Shown one piece after another: positions 49,338 through 58,551 of a stretch of 64,000 nucleotides of DNA. Below the pieces are notes generated by a model. That model made no database searches. It worked only from the letters and a program-made list of their open reading frames with translations, and was not told the DNA's origin. Source of the DNA: Leucobacter sp. Psy1 (lineage in GTDB: Bacteria; Actinomycetota; Actinomycetes; Actinomycetales; Microbacteriaceae); NCBI RefSeq assembly GCF_020096995.1, contig NZ_CP083692.1, positions 806,001 to 870,000 on the forward strand, read 5' to 3'. The stretch's first letter is position 1. Each line of letters begins with the position of its first letter. A program made the translations under genes and the position numbers.

Positions 49338-52300
49338 TCAGTTCACCTGAGCGCCCTTCCGGCGCGACTTCCAGATGAATGCCGTGCCGAGTGCGGCGAG
49401 CACCGCAGCGATACCGATCCACAGGAGCGATGCGGCACCGGTGTTGACGAGACCGCCGTCGGACTGGCCGCTCGTGTCGCCAGGCTCGCCGGGAGTACCC
49501 GGTGTGCCCGGCTCGTTCGGGGTGCCCGGCTCATCGGGCTCGATGGTGTTCGTCAGTGAGACCTCGGTATCGTCCGCCTGGCCGATCACGATCACCTCAT
49601 CCGAGAACGCCGCCGAGACCCAGTGTGCGCCGTCGATGTCGACCGGAGTTTCCTCGGTGAGCCGCACTTCGGCCCCCGCGGGCAAGCCCGTCACGCTGGT
49701 GGGAGTGCCGTCGGCAGTCACCGTGATCTGACCCGATCCGGCTTCGAAGCCGACACCGGCGTCGTAGGCGTAGTCGACGACGAAGGTCTCGCCCGGGTCG
49801 ACGAGGTCGGCGCCCGCACCGGCGATCGACTTCTGCACGGTGAACCCGCCCTCGCCGAGCGCGACCACGTTCTCGAGTGAGATGCCCGACACGGAGTCCT
49901 TCTCGATGACCGCGATGTTGCCCTCGGTGAAGGAGGCGGAGACCCAGTGGCCGTTCTTCGGGTCCTCAGGCGCGACCTCCGTGAGCGTCACCACGGCGCT
50001 GGCCGGGATGCCGTCGACCGAGGCCGTCTCGCCGTTCTTGACGGTGAGCGTGCCCTCACCGGCCGGGTACCACTCACCCTCGGGGTAGGAGTACTCGACC
50101 GTGAACTCGGTGTCGGCCGAGACGAGTTCTGCGCCGGAACCGGAGACCGCCTTCGTGACCGAGAAGCCACCGAGATCGCGTTCGATCGCGTTGGTCAGCT
50201 CGACCGCGAAGGTGGTCTGGTCGCCGATGGTGAACGTCGGATTGTCGAACTCGTACCCCGTCCACGTGCCGCCTGGCACCGCGACCGGTGCGGCTTCACT
50301 CAGTGTGACCTCGGTCCCGTAGGGGAGCGGGTCACTCGTGACCGTCTCACCATTGTTGAGCACGGTCAGCGTGCCCGATCCCGTTGCGGGGTCCGCTCCG
50401 AGGGCTTCGGGCAGCGTATAGGTGTAGTCCACCGTGAACGCCGCTTCCGGTGCGACGAGGTCTGCCCCGTCACCGCTGATCTGCTTCAGCACGGAGAAGT
50501 CGCCGTCGTTCCATGAGATCGGGTTGTCGAGGTCGATCGATACGACGGTGTCTTTCACCACTGTGAAGGTGCTCTCGCTGAAGTCGGGATCACCCCAGGT
50601 GCCGCCTTCGGGGTCCGCAATCTCGAGCTCGGTCAAGGTGATGGTCGCGCCCGCGGGGATTCCGTCGACCGTGCCCGTCTCACCGGCGCCGAACGAGATC
50701 TCGCCGTTGCCGGCGGGGAAGCCGTTGATCTCGGGGTATTCGTACGAGACCGTGAAGGTCGCGTCTTCGGGAACCAGACCGGCACCGTCGCCCGAAACGG
50801 ACTTGGTGACGGAGAATCCGCCGGTGTCCTGGGTGATGGTGTTCGTCACCTGGGCCGTGACGGGCTCCTCGCTTTCACCGATCGTGAGTGTCGTCGGGTC
50901 GATGACGGGTTCGCCCCAGGTCGCACCGGGCACGTTCGGCAGGTTCGCCTCGGTGAGCGTCACCTCGGCGCCGACGGGCAGGTCGCCGCTGGAGACCACG
51001 TCGCCCGAGATTGGCAGCTCGAGTGTGCCACTGCCGCCGCTGAAGCCCTTTTCGGCATCGGCAGGATACGTGTAGTCGAGTGCGAAGGTGAGGTCGTCGG
51101 CGAGGGGAACGCCGTCCTCGTTCACCACCGACTTCTGGGCCGAAAACGATCCGGTCTGCAGCGTTGCCTCGTTGACGAGACGGATCTCGGTGAGTGCGCC
51201 GAGCGTGCCGTTGCCGCCCGGGGTGAATGTCACCGTCTCGACTGGCTCACCCGAGGCGTCGAGGAACACCGGGTCGGCCCAGTTGACGTTGGCGGGATCG
51301 GTGGGTTTGACCTCGGTGAGCTCGACGACCGTGCCGCGGAAGAACTCCGGGCTGGTGAATGTCTCTCCGGCCCGGACCGTGAACGAGCGTTCGGCGGGCT
51401 CCTGGCCCGGTTCAGCCACCGTGTAGTTCACGGTGAACTCAGGGTTCAGGGTGGTGTCGCCGGTGAGTTCCTTGGTGACTGCGAACCTGCCGTAGTTCGC
51501 GCTCATCACGTTGCCGCCGGAGGTGTAACGCGTCGCGCTGCCGGTGGTGGGGTTGGAGCTGTTGCCGTCGATGCTCCACTCGGCGGCATTGCGGAAGACT
51601 CGATCGCCATTGGGTTGAATCTCGCCACCCGTGAGTGCTTTCACCTTCCACTGGACGATGTAGAAGCTGCCGTCGACGCCGCGCTGCGCACCCTGCGCCG
51701 GCGGATCGATGTCATTGCGCCAGTCCGATCCGCGGCCCTCGCGCGAATCGAAAGTGGCGGTCAGATCGCCGTTGCTCCAGGCCACACCTGCGTCGCGCAC
51801 CTGCCACCCGCTGACAGATTCCCGTCCCCAGCGGTCGTACTGCAGTGTGCTCGACTCGAGCACGCGGGGGTAGGTTCCATCGACGAGCAGTTCGTAGTCC
51901 TCTTCGTCCAGCAGATCCGTAACGGTGATCTCCTGCCCGGCGGGAATGCCGTTTTCGCCGGCGGGAACCTGGACGGTCCACTCGATCGTGTCGTCGGCCT
52001 TGTTGTACCACCCGTATTTACCGCCCCAGAGATCGGAGAACTCGCAGTTCTCGGTGCACCAGTTGTTGCTGGGGGTGACGGTGACCTCGCGTTCGATCTC
52101 GCCGAACACGAAGGTCTTCTCGACTTCCTCGCGGTTGTCGAGGCGGGTTTCGACGTTGATGAAGAAGCTCCCGGAGACCTCGTAGGGGTTCGCCTCGATG
52201 AACGCGTCGTCGACGGTGCAGGTGATCTCGGTCTCAGTGACGACGCACTCGCCGGCGACCTGATCATCCGGACCCATCATCGGGAAGGTGTCCGAGAGAC

Positions 52301-52580
52301 CGTGCAGCTCTTCGGGCAGGGGGAGGCTGAGGGAGACCGGAGCGACCGCCTCGGCCGGGATGCTCCACTCGACCGTCAGGCGCTGTCGCGTCCAGTCCTC
52401 GATGGTGTCGTTCTCGAATGAGACGTCGTCGATGCGGACCTGGTTGTCCTCAGGCGCCGCGAGCGCGGCAGCGGGTGCCGCGATGATGCCGGTCAGGGCG
52501 AGGAGCCCGGCAAGTGCCGCCCCTGCCGCCCTCAGGCCGCTGCGACCCGTGGTCGCAGCCTGTCGTCTACGGAATATCAA
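49338..52580 (-). CDS. Large cell-wall-anchored surface protein with six related repeats (LVNTG sorting signal)
   Basis: A protein of about 1,080 residues. TTG 52580 is taken as start because AGAGGAGAG lies just upstream and the product then opens with a normal signal peptide (IFRRRQAATTG, hydrophobic core, cleavage after AAALAA); the next upstream ATG would add 24 polar residues without a ribosome site. An N-terminal adhesin-like region of about 330 residues has a Cys pair (NWCTENC). Six related domains of about 105 residues follow, each opening like GGFSVTKSVSGDGAGLVPED and ending in LTE/V-type strands (DUF5979-like). A Pro/Gly/Glu linker and LVNTG, hydrophobic helix and KSRRKG tail form a sortase signal. 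Role: surface adhesion or pilus-like presentation. Confidence 0.87.
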   Translation of the reverse strand: MIFRRRQAATTGRSGLRAAGAALAGLLALTGIIAAPAAALAAPEDNQVRIDDVSFENDTIEDWTRQRLTVEWSIPAEAVAPVSLSLPLPEELHGLSDTFPMMGPDDQVAGECVVTETEITCTVDDAFIEANPYEVSGSFFINVETRLDNREEVEKTFVFGEIEREVTVTPSNNWCTENCEFSDLWGGKYGWYNKADDTIEWTVQVPAGENGIPAGQEITVTDLLDEEDYELLVDGTYPRVLESSTLQYDRWGRESVSGWQVRDAGVAWSNGDLTATFDSREGRGSDWRNDIDPPAQGAQRGVDGSFYIVQWKVKALTGGEIQPNGDRVFRNAAEWSIDGNSSNPTTGSATRYTSGGNVMSANYGRFAVTKELTGDTTLNPEFTVNYTVAEPGQEPAERSFTVRAGETFTSPEFFRGTVVELTEVKPTDPANVNWADPVFLDASGEPVETVTFTPGGNGTLGALTEIRLVNEATLQTGSFSAQKSVVNEDGVPLADDLTFALDYTYPADAEKGFSGGSGTLELPISGDVVSSGDLPVGAEVTLTEANLPNVPGATWGEPVIDPTTLTIGESEEPVTAQVTNTITQDTGGFSVTKSVSGDGAGLVPEDATFTVSYEYPEINGFPAGNGEISFGAGETGTVDGIPAGATITLTELEIADPEGGTWGDPDFSESTFTVVKDTVVSIDLDNPISWNDGDFSVLKQISGDGADLVAPEAAFTVDYTYTLPEALGADPATGSGTLTVLNNGETVTSDPLPYGTEVTLSEAAPVAVPGGTWTGYEFDNPTFTIGDQTTFAVELTNAIERDLGGFSVTKAVSGSGAELVSADTEFTVEYSYPEGEWYPAGEGTLTVKNGETASVDGIPASAVVTLTEVAPEDPKNGHWVSASFTEGNIAVIEKDSVSGISLENVVALGEGGFTVQKSIAGAGADLVDPGETFVVDYAYDAGVGFEAGSGQITVTADGTPTSVTGLPAGAEVRLTEETPVDIDGAHWVSAAFSDEVIVIGQADDTEVSLTNTIEPDEPGTPNEPGTPGTPGEPGDTSGQSDGGLVNTGAASLLWIGIAAVLAALGTAFIWKSRRKGAQVN
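49560..51500. repeat. Six tandem coding repeats of about 320 bp
   Basis: Repeat beginnings on the reverse strand lie near 51495, 51155, 50826, 50500, 50178 and 49855. The last four are closest in sequence (F-S/T-V-x-K-x-I/V-S/A-G-x-G-A-x-L-V). Spacing of about 320-340 bases gives domains of about 105-110 residues. They are diverged at DNA level, so ancient duplication rather than recent expansion is indicated. Confidence 0.75.
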
Positions 52581-52808
52581 GTTGTGCTCTCCTCTGTGTG
52601 AACCGTGCGAGTACGGCGGTGCGAGCTGCGATCGGTGCTGCTGTACCGCCACCAGAGAAGAAGAGGGAGGATGCTGCGAGATGTGACGCGGTTCCTCGCA
52701 GAGATTCTGAGGGTGGGGGCAAATGCAGCCTCTGGGCCCGACCCGGGAGTGAGGCGCTGCCGTAAGCTGTGGAACCTATCGACACGGTGACTCGAGGAAG
52801 AGGGTGCG

Positions 52809-53819
52809 GTGGTGGCGATCCAGCTCGCCGAGGCGGAGGCGTACCGCCCCGAACTCATCGGCTACTGCTACCGCTATTTCGGTTGCTATGCCGAGGCCGA
52901 GGATGCGGTGCAGGAGACGCTGGTGCGCGTCTGGCGAGACGAGGCGTTCGAAGGGCGATCCTCGCTGCGCACGTGGCTCTACCGGGTCGCGACGAACGTT
53001 TGCCTCGACATGCAGCGGGCACCGCAGCGCCGCTCGCTGCCGATGGATCTTTCCTCGCCCGGGCGGGTCCCGGGTGATCCTGATGCGCTCACGACGCTTC
53101 CGGAGTACCGATGGGTGGGGCCGATCGCCGACGCGCATATCGGTGTTGCGGGGGATCCATCGGAGCTCGTGGCGCAGCGGGACTCGGTGCGGTTGGCATT
53201 CGTCGCTGCGCTGCAGCTGCTGCCGCCCCGGCAGCGAGTCGTGTTGATCCTGCGCGACGTGCTGGCCTGGTCGGCGCAGGAATGCGCCGAGATGCTCGAC
53301 GTCAGCGTCGCTTCGGTCAACTCGGCGCTGGCGCGTGCGCGTCGCACGGTGGAGAGTCACGATGCCACGACCGCATTGGCGGTGTCTGCTGAGTACGACG
53401 CGCAGTTGCTGGCAAGCTATGTGGCCGCTTTCGAGGCCTTCGACATCGACCGCCTGGTGAAACTGCTGGCCGAGGACGCGGCGTTCAGCATGCCGCCGTT
53501 CGAACTGTGGCTGCGCGGCAGCGACGAGATCGAGCGCTGGTGGCGCGGCCCCGGACAGATCTGCCGCAACTCCCGCGCGATCATCACCGGCGCGAACGGA
53601 CAACCTGCCGTCGCCGTTTACCACGCCGTCGGCGACCGGAGGTGGGAGCCGTTCGCAATCCACGTGCTCGACACGGAGGGAGGGAAGATCCGGGCGATCA
53701 CCCACTTCATGGGTGCCGACGTCTTCGCGGAGTTCGCGTTGCCCGCTGAGATCCGGGAACCAATCGAAGTATTTCCGGATCGGACCGATCAGTTTCGGCA
53801 TCGACGCTCGTCTGTATAG
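52809..53819 (+). CDS. ECF sigma factor with SnoaL-like C-terminal domain
   Basis: A 336-residue ECF sigma factor. Region 2 is at about 10-75 (RPELIGYCYRYFGCYAEAED, AVQETLVRVWRDEAFEGRSS, LRTWLYRVATNVCLDM), region 4 at about 130-190 (ALQLLPPRQRVVLILRDVLA, WSAQECAEMLDVSVASVNSA, LARARRTVE). The last 130 residues are a SnoaL/NTF2-like domain (YVAAFEAFDIDRLVKLLAED) as in sigma factors of this type (SigG-like), where the tail modulates activity instead of a separate anti-sigma factor. GTG 52809 is the start. The next genes, a DHFR-fold protein and a DUF4287 protein, probably follow in the same unit. Confidence 0.9.
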   Translation: MVAIQLAEAEAYRPELIGYCYRYFGCYAEAEDAVQETLVRVWRDEAFEGRSSLRTWLYRVATNVCLDMQRAPQRRSLPMDLSSPGRVPGDPDALTTLPEYRWVGPIADAHIGVAGDPSELVAQRDSVRLAFVAALQLLPPRQRVVLILRDVLAWSAQECAEMLDVSVASVNSALARARRTVESHDATTALAVSAEYDAQLLASYVAAFEAFDIDRLVKLLAEDAAFSMPPFELWLRGSDEIERWWRGPGQICRNSRAIITGANGQPAVAVYHAVGDRRWEPFAIHVLDTEGGKIRAITHFMGADVFAEFALPAEIREPIEVFPDRTDQFRHRRSSV

Positions 53820-53854
53820 GTGAATACCATTCACCATCACCGAAAGGCCGCATC

Positions 53855-54433
53855 ATGACCCGCAAGATCACTGCGCACCTGTTCCATTCCCTCAACGATG
53901 TCGTCGAGCACCCCGACCGCTGGCAGTTCGACGGGTTCGGAGCCGAAGAAGGAGAGTTGATGGGGGAGATGCTCGCCTCGACGACCGACACGATTATCGG
54001 CCGCAAACTCTGGCAGGAGTGGTCGGAGTACTGGCCGCAGGCCGATGATCCGTTCGCCCAGTGGATCAACCCCGTGCGCAAGCACGTTCTCTCGTCGACG
54101 CTTTCCGCGGACCTGCCGTGGAACAGCGTCCTGGTCTCCGGCGATCCCGTCTCGTACATCCGAGAGCTGCGCGAGCAGGGCAAGGGCGACATCTCGGTCG
54201 CCGGAGGCATCGAGACGGTACGTTCGCTGTTCCTCGCGGGCCTTGTCGACGAGCTCACCCTCACCACCCACCCGGTGGTCGCGGCCGAGGGCCGCCGCCT
54301 CTTCGACGAGCATGCGCCGCTGACGCGGCTTCGCCTGCTGCGCGCCGTGCAGACCGAGGCGGGCAACGCGATCCTGACTTACACGCTGCGGCCGGGTTCA
54401 GAGGCCGACGGCGGCGACACCCCAGCGGAGTAG
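53855..54433 (+). CDS. Dihydrofolate reductase-fold protein (RibD C-terminal-like)
   Basis: A 192-residue protein of the broad DHFR/RibD_C family. Seen are ITAHLFHSLNDVVEHPDRWQ at the N-terminus, TIIGRKLWQEWSEYWP (the usual GRxTYE region), KHVLSSTLSADLPWNSVLVS, and SVAGGIETVRSLFLAGLVDE, the NADPH-binding stretch GGxxxxxxxLxxGLVDEL. Members reduce small heterocycles; it is unlikely to be the housekeeping FolA because the folate-site residues differ. It follows an ECF sigma gene after 35 bases, a pairing common in actinobacteria, and precedes the DUF4287 gene. Confidence 0.85.
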   Translation: MTRKITAHLFHSLNDVVEHPDRWQFDGFGAEEGELMGEMLASTTDTIIGRKLWQEWSEYWPQADDPFAQWINPVRKHVLSSTLSADLPWNSVLVSGDPVSYIRELREQGKGDISVAGGIETVRSLFLAGLVDELTLTTHPVVAAEGRRLFDEHAPLTRLRLLRAVQTEAGNAILTYTLRPGSEADGGDTPAE

Positions 54434-54489
54434 ACGAACACCTCACCACCCCGGCCCGCACCGGGCCGACTGCACCAGAAGGAGACCCC

Positions 54490-54780
54490 ATGTCATTTCA
54501 GGCATACCTCGACGCCGTCGAGACCAAGACCGGACTCACCCCGCGCGAACTCGTAGCGCTTGCCGCCGAACGCGGGTTCGGGCCAGGCACCAAAGCCGGC
54601 CCGATCCTCGAGTGGCTGAAGGATGAGTACGACCTCGGCCGCGGTCACGGCATGGCGATCGTGCACGTGATCACCAAGGGCCCTGGCATCAGCTCGAAGC
54701 ACGTGGGATCGAGCGGATCGCACGCCGACGCCTCCGACACGCTATGGCTCGACGGGGCGGCCACCAATCCGGATCGCTGA
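54490..54780 (+). CDS. DUF4287-domain protein
   Basis: A 96-residue protein with the DUF4287 pattern: SFQAYLDAVETKTGLTPREL, VALAAERGFGPGTKAGPILE, WLKDEYDLGRGHGMAIVHVI. These small helical proteins are of unknown function, often encoded near DHFR-fold or SRPBCC proteins. The ribosome site AAGGAGA precedes ATG 54490. It probably belongs to the sigma/DHFR unit. The nad operon begins after about 150 bases, across the NrtR operator. Confidence 0.85.
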   Translation: MSFQAYLDAVETKTGLTPRELVALAAERGFGPGTKAGPILEWLKDEYDLGRGHGMAIVHVITKGPGISSKHVGSSGSHADASDTLWLDGAATNPDR

Positions 54781-54872
54781 GCGCGAGGTCGGCGGACCCC
54801 GACGGCGTAGACGCGCATTTGCTCGGAAATCGCGACTGATCCGCGATCCTTGACATCCTCGGCCGAAGGCGT

Positions 54873-54909
54873 ATCCTGACTTAGGGTCAAGGTGACTATA
54901 AGTCAGGAT
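54873..54909. promoter_or_regulatory. 37-bp palindrome, candidate NrtR operator
   Basis: The site reads ATCCTGACTTA (54873-54883), then GG, GTCA-agg-TGAC, TA, and TAAGTCAGGAT (54899-54909). Fifteen of seventeen positions in each arm pair. Position directly upstream of nrtR-nadABC fits the NrtR box that controls NAD synthesis genes in response to ADP-ribose. Confidence 0.75.
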
Positions 54910-54934
54910 GCGGAATCCTCGGAGAGGTGTGCGA

Positions 54935-55666
54935 GTGGTCGATTACGCGAGCATGAGCGCGAGTGAGCGGCGATACGCCCCGCCCGCCGTCGCGGTGTCC
55001 GCGGTTGCCTTCGCCCTGGGTGCCCCCGAGGGCGCGGAACTCGGTGATGCCGACGCCGACGCAGGCGAGGCGCTCGAGGGCACCCTCTGGTTACCGCTCG
55101 TCCGCCGCACCCGTGAACCGTTCGCCGGGGTGTGGGCGCTGCCGGGCGGGCCGATCCCGTGGGATGAGACGCTCGCCGAGAGCGCCGAGCGCACCCTCCG
55201 AGCAACGGTCGGCCGCAGCCCCGGCTACCTCGAGCAGCTGTACGCCTTCGGCGATGTCGAGCGATCGGGCAGGGGGCAGCGCCTCGTCACCATCGCCTAT
55301 TGGGCACTCTACGGCGAGAACGACCTCGCGGCGCAGGCCGAGTTTCCGGCAGAGGTTGAGAATATCGCCTGGTTCTCGGCCGACCGACTGCCCGAGCTCG
55401 CCTTCGACCACGCCGACATCGTCGAGTACGCCCTGTGGCGCATGCGCATGAAGACGGAGTACGCCGCCGTCGCGCACCGCTTTCTCGGCGGCACTTTCAC
55501 GCTCGCGCAGCTGCGCCGTGTGCACGAGGCGATCCTCGGCACCGAGGTCGACCCGGCGAACTTCCGCAGGCAGGCGCTGGCGCAGGGCCACCTCGTCGAC
55601 ACCGGCGAGGTCGAGACCGGCACCCGGCACCGGCCCGCGAAGCTGTACCGGTTCCGCGAGAACTGA
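54935..55666 (+). CDS. nrtR: NrtR-type NUDIX transcriptional regulator of NAD synthesis
   Basis: A 243-residue regulator made of an inactive Nudix-like ligand domain and a C-terminal winged helix. Landmarks are YAPPAVAVSAVAFAL, LWLPLVRRTREPFAGVWALP, GGPIPWDETLAESAERTLRA (degenerate Nudix box), LEQLYAFGDVERSGRGQRLV and the winged helix FTLAQLRRVHEAILGTEVDP with NFRRQALAQGHLVDTGE. NrtR represses NAD genes and is released by ADP-ribose. GTG 54935 is preferred, with GGAGAGG seven bases upstream; the ATG at 54908 lies inside the operator. It is followed after 45 bases by nadA-nadB-nadC. Confidence 0.9.
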   Translation: MVDYASMSASERRYAPPAVAVSAVAFALGAPEGAELGDADADAGEALEGTLWLPLVRRTREPFAGVWALPGGPIPWDETLAESAERTLRATVGRSPGYLEQLYAFGDVERSGRGQRLVTIAYWALYGENDLAAQAEFPAEVENIAWFSADRLPELAFDHADIVEYALWRMRMKTEYAAVAHRFLGGTFTLAQLRRVHEAILGTEVDPANFRRQALAQGHLVDTGEVETGTRHRPAKLYRFREN

Positions 55667-55711
55667 CCCGAACCCCACCCGAAGCACCCGACCCCAGAGG
55701 AGCATGCAGCG

Positions 55712-57043
55712 ATGACGAGCGTGCACGAACTCATCACCACGGCCGCCACCCGCGAAGCCGAGCGCGCAGCCCCCGCGCGACCGGCTCGCGGATCTCGCCG
55801 GCCGATCGCCCTGCGCTCGACCGGTGTCAGCAGTTGCGACAGCGGCCTGGTGCGCGACCCGTGGGCCATCGACCAGGATCCCGGGTACGGGCCGGGTGCC
55901 TCCGTCGAGGATCGCGCGCCGCGCACCTCCCCGCGCCAGGGGCCGCTGCCCGACGAATACACCCGCGCCGCCGAGGCGGAACTCGAACAGCGCATCGTGG
56001 CCGCGAAGGCTGAGCTCGGGGATCGGGTGGCGATCCTCGGTCACTTCTACCAGCGCGATGAGGTCGTGCAGCACGCCGACTTCGTAGGTGACTCGTTCAT
56101 GCTCGCGCAGGCGGCGAAGCAGCACCCGGAGGCGGAGGCGTTCGTGTTCTGCGGGGTGCACTTCATGGCGGAGACCGCCGACATCCTCTCGGGCCCCGAC
56201 CAGGCGGTGATTCTGCCGAACCTCGCCGCGGGATGCTCGATGGCCGACATGGCGAACATCGACCAGGTCGAGGACTGCTGGCGGCAGCTCACGGCAACCC
56301 TCGGCTCCGAGCCAGATGCGGACGGCCTGCAGCCGGTGATCCCGGTGACCTACATGAACTCGTCGGCCGCGATCAAGGCGTTCTGCGGCCGGAACGGCGG
56401 CATCGTCTGCACCTCGTCCAACGCGCGAACGGTGCTCGAGTGGGCGTTCGCGCGCGGTCAGCGGGTCGTCTTCTTCCCCGACCAGCACCTGGGTCGCAAC
56501 ACCGCGAAGGCCATGGGTGTCACGGAGGAGCAGATGCCGCTGTGGCGCCCGCACCTGCCGCTCGGCGGCAACTCGGCGGAGCAGCTGCGCGATGCGCGGG
56601 TGATCCTCTGGAACGGGTTCTGCTCCGTGCACAAGCGCTTCACCGTCGCCCAGATCGAACAGGCGCGCGCTGAGTACCCCGGCGTCCGAGTGATCGTGCA
56701 CCCCGAGTGCCCGGCACCCGTCGTCGAGGCGGCGGACGCGAGCGGCTCGACCGAGGTGATCCGCCGCGCGATCGAGGAGGCCTCGCCAGGCGACGTGATC
56801 GCTATCGGCACCGAGATCAACCTCGTGAACCGGCTCGCCGACGAGCACCCCGAACTCACGATTTTCTGCCTTGACCCCGTCGTGTGCCCGTGTTCGACGA
56901 TGTACCGGATCCACCCCGCCTACCTCGCCTGGACCCTCGAGTCGCTGCTCGCCGGTGAGACGCCCAACCGCATCACCGTCGACGCGTCCGTCGCCGACGA
57001 GTCGCGGGTCGCCCTCGAGCGCATGCTCGCCGCACGGCCATGA
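55712..57043 (+). CDS. nadA: Quinolinate synthase A
   Basis: A 443-residue 4Fe-4S enzyme that condenses iminoaspartate with dihydroxyacetone phosphate to quinolinate. Cluster ligands lie in VFCGVHFMAETADIL, IVCTSSNARTVLEWA and LDPVVCPCSTMYRI. ILGHFYQRDEVVQHADFVGD, GCSMADMANIDQVE, PVTYMNSSAAIKAFCGRNGG, FFPDQHLGRNTA and VHPECPAPVVEAAD are all family landmarks. An N-terminal extension of about 85 residues rich in Arg and Pro is present, as in other actinobacterial NadA proteins. It is the first enzyme gene of the NrtR operon, overlapping nadB by four bases (ATGA). Confidence 0.96.
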   Translation: MTSVHELITTAATREAERAAPARPARGSRRPIALRSTGVSSCDSGLVRDPWAIDQDPGYGPGASVEDRAPRTSPRQGPLPDEYTRAAEAELEQRIVAAKAELGDRVAILGHFYQRDEVVQHADFVGDSFMLAQAAKQHPEAEAFVFCGVHFMAETADILSGPDQAVILPNLAAGCSMADMANIDQVEDCWRQLTATLGSEPDADGLQPVIPVTYMNSSAAIKAFCGRNGGIVCTSSNARTVLEWAFARGQRVVFFPDQHLGRNTAKAMGVTEEQMPLWRPHLPLGGNSAEQLRDARVILWNGFCSVHKRFTVAQIEQARAEYPGVRVIVHPECPAPVVEAADASGSTEVIRRAIEEASPGDVIAIGTEINLVNRLADEHPELTIFCLDPVVCPCSTMYRIHPAYLAWTLESLLAGETPNRITVDASVADESRVALERMLAARP

Positions 57044-58551
57044 GTGCTGCGGTCGTCTGCGTGGTCGGATCCGGCGTCGCCGGGTTGTCGGCCGTGCGCG
57101 CCGCTGTGCGGGCCGGGGCGCATGTGGTGCTCGTGACGGGCGATGAGTTCGCGGTGGGCGACGGCGCCGTGGGGTCCGCTGGCAATCCCGTGGGTCGCGC
57201 CGCGAACACGGTTCGTGCACAGGGCGGGATCGCGGCCGCCATCGGCCCCGACGACTCCGACGCCGAGCACCTCGCCGACACCCTCGCCGCCGGACACGGG
57301 CTCGTCGACGCCGAAGCGGCGGAGCAGCTCGTCACTGACGGTGCGGAGGCTGTGCGGTCGCTGCTCGACGAGGGGTTCCCGGCTGATCGAGACGCCTCGG
57401 GTGCTCCCGCCCTTGGCCTTGAAGCTGCGCACGGACGCCCCCGCATCGTGCACGCCGGCGGCGACCGCACCGGAGCCGTGCTCGACGCGCACCTGCGTGC
57501 CATGGTCTCCGCACTCGTGCTTGCAGGGCAGGTCGAGGTGCGCGGCCGCACGCATGTGGCCGAGCTGGTCGTGCACGGTGGCGCGGTGACCGGGGTGCGC
57601 GTCGGTTCCGGCGCGGCCGACACCATCTCCGCCGACGCCGTCATCATCGCCACCGGCGGGTACGCGGCACTGTATCCGCGCACCTCGAATCACCCAGGTG
57701 CGCGCGGATCGGGGATCGCGCTCGCCGCCCGCGCCGGAGCCGTGCTCGCCGACCTCGAGTTCGTGCAGTTCCACCCCACGGCGCTCGTCGCCCCAGACAG
57801 CGCTTCTGCGTTCCTCATCTCGGAAGCAGTGCGGGGCGCGGGGGCGGTGCTGCGCGACGGGGCAGGCTCCCGATTCATGGTCGAGGCCCACCCGCGGGCC
57901 GAACTCGCGCCGCGCGACGTCGTCTCCCGCCACATCGATCGGGTGATGCGCGAGCGTGGGGAGACGTGCGTGTGGCTGGACGCGACCGGCATCGAGCGAG
58001 ACGGGGGAGCGGGCACGCTCGCTCGGAGGTTCCCCGCGATCCACGCCGCCGTCACGGGTGCTGGTTTCGACTGGGTGCGGGAGGTGATCCCGGTCGCTCC
58101 AGCCGCGCACTACACGATGGGCGGCATCGCCACCGACCTCGACGGACGCACGAACCTCTCCGGCCTCTTCGCCGCCGGTGAGGCCGCCTCCACCGGCGTG
58201 CACGGCGCCAACCGGCTCGCGTCGAACTCGCTGCTCGAAGGGCTGGTGTTCGGGGTCCGCGCTGGGGCTGCGGCGGCGGCGACCTCTGACAGCTGGAGGT
58301 TTCGCGGGCGCGGCATGCACGACCTGTTGGCCGGTGCGCGGACGGTGGTCGTGCCCTCTGGGGCGGCGGAACTCCCGACCCTGATCGCTGCCGCCACCGC
58401 CTCCCGCACCGAGTCCCGCGGGGCGCACCAGCGCGAAGATTTCTCGAAGACCGACCCAGCCCAGGCGCGGCGGGCGGCGATCCGGCCAGTGATCGCGCGG
58501 GCGACGCCGATCCGGCGCTCCACCCATCTCGCGACCGAAGGAGCCCGTTGA
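57040..58551 (+). CDS. nadB: L-aspartate oxidase
   Basis: A 503-residue FAD enzyme that oxidises L-aspartate to iminoaspartate, the first step to NAD. The FAD-binding motif is VCVVGSGVAGLSAVRAAVRA at the N-terminus. ARAGAVLADLEFVQFHPTAL, PAAHYTMGGIATDLDGRTNL, SGLFAAGEAASTGVHGANRL and ASNSLLEGLVFGVRAG are the conserved flavoprotein blocks. The C-terminal helical region is short. ATG 57040 overlaps the nadA stop, and its stop overlaps the nadC start (TGATG). Iminoaspartate is unstable, so the tight coupling to nadA makes sense. Confidence 0.95.
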   Translation: MSAAVVCVVGSGVAGLSAVRAAVRAGAHVVLVTGDEFAVGDGAVGSAGNPVGRAANTVRAQGGIAAAIGPDDSDAEHLADTLAAGHGLVDAEAAEQLVTDGAEAVRSLLDEGFPADRDASGAPALGLEAAHGRPRIVHAGGDRTGAVLDAHLRAMVSALVLAGQVEVRGRTHVAELVVHGGAVTGVRVGSGAADTISADAVIIATGGYAALYPRTSNHPGARGSGIALAARAGAVLADLEFVQFHPTALVAPDSASAFLISEAVRGAGAVLRDGAGSRFMVEAHPRAELAPRDVVSRHIDRVMRERGETCVWLDATGIERDGGAGTLARRFPAIHAAVTGAGFDWVREVIPVAPAAHYTMGGIATDLDGRTNLSGLFAAGEAASTGVHGANRLASNSLLEGLVFGVRAGAAAAATSDSWRFRGRGMHDLLAGARTVVVPSGAAELPTLIAAATASRTESRGAHQREDFSKTDPAQARRAAIRPVIARATPIRRSTHLATEGAR

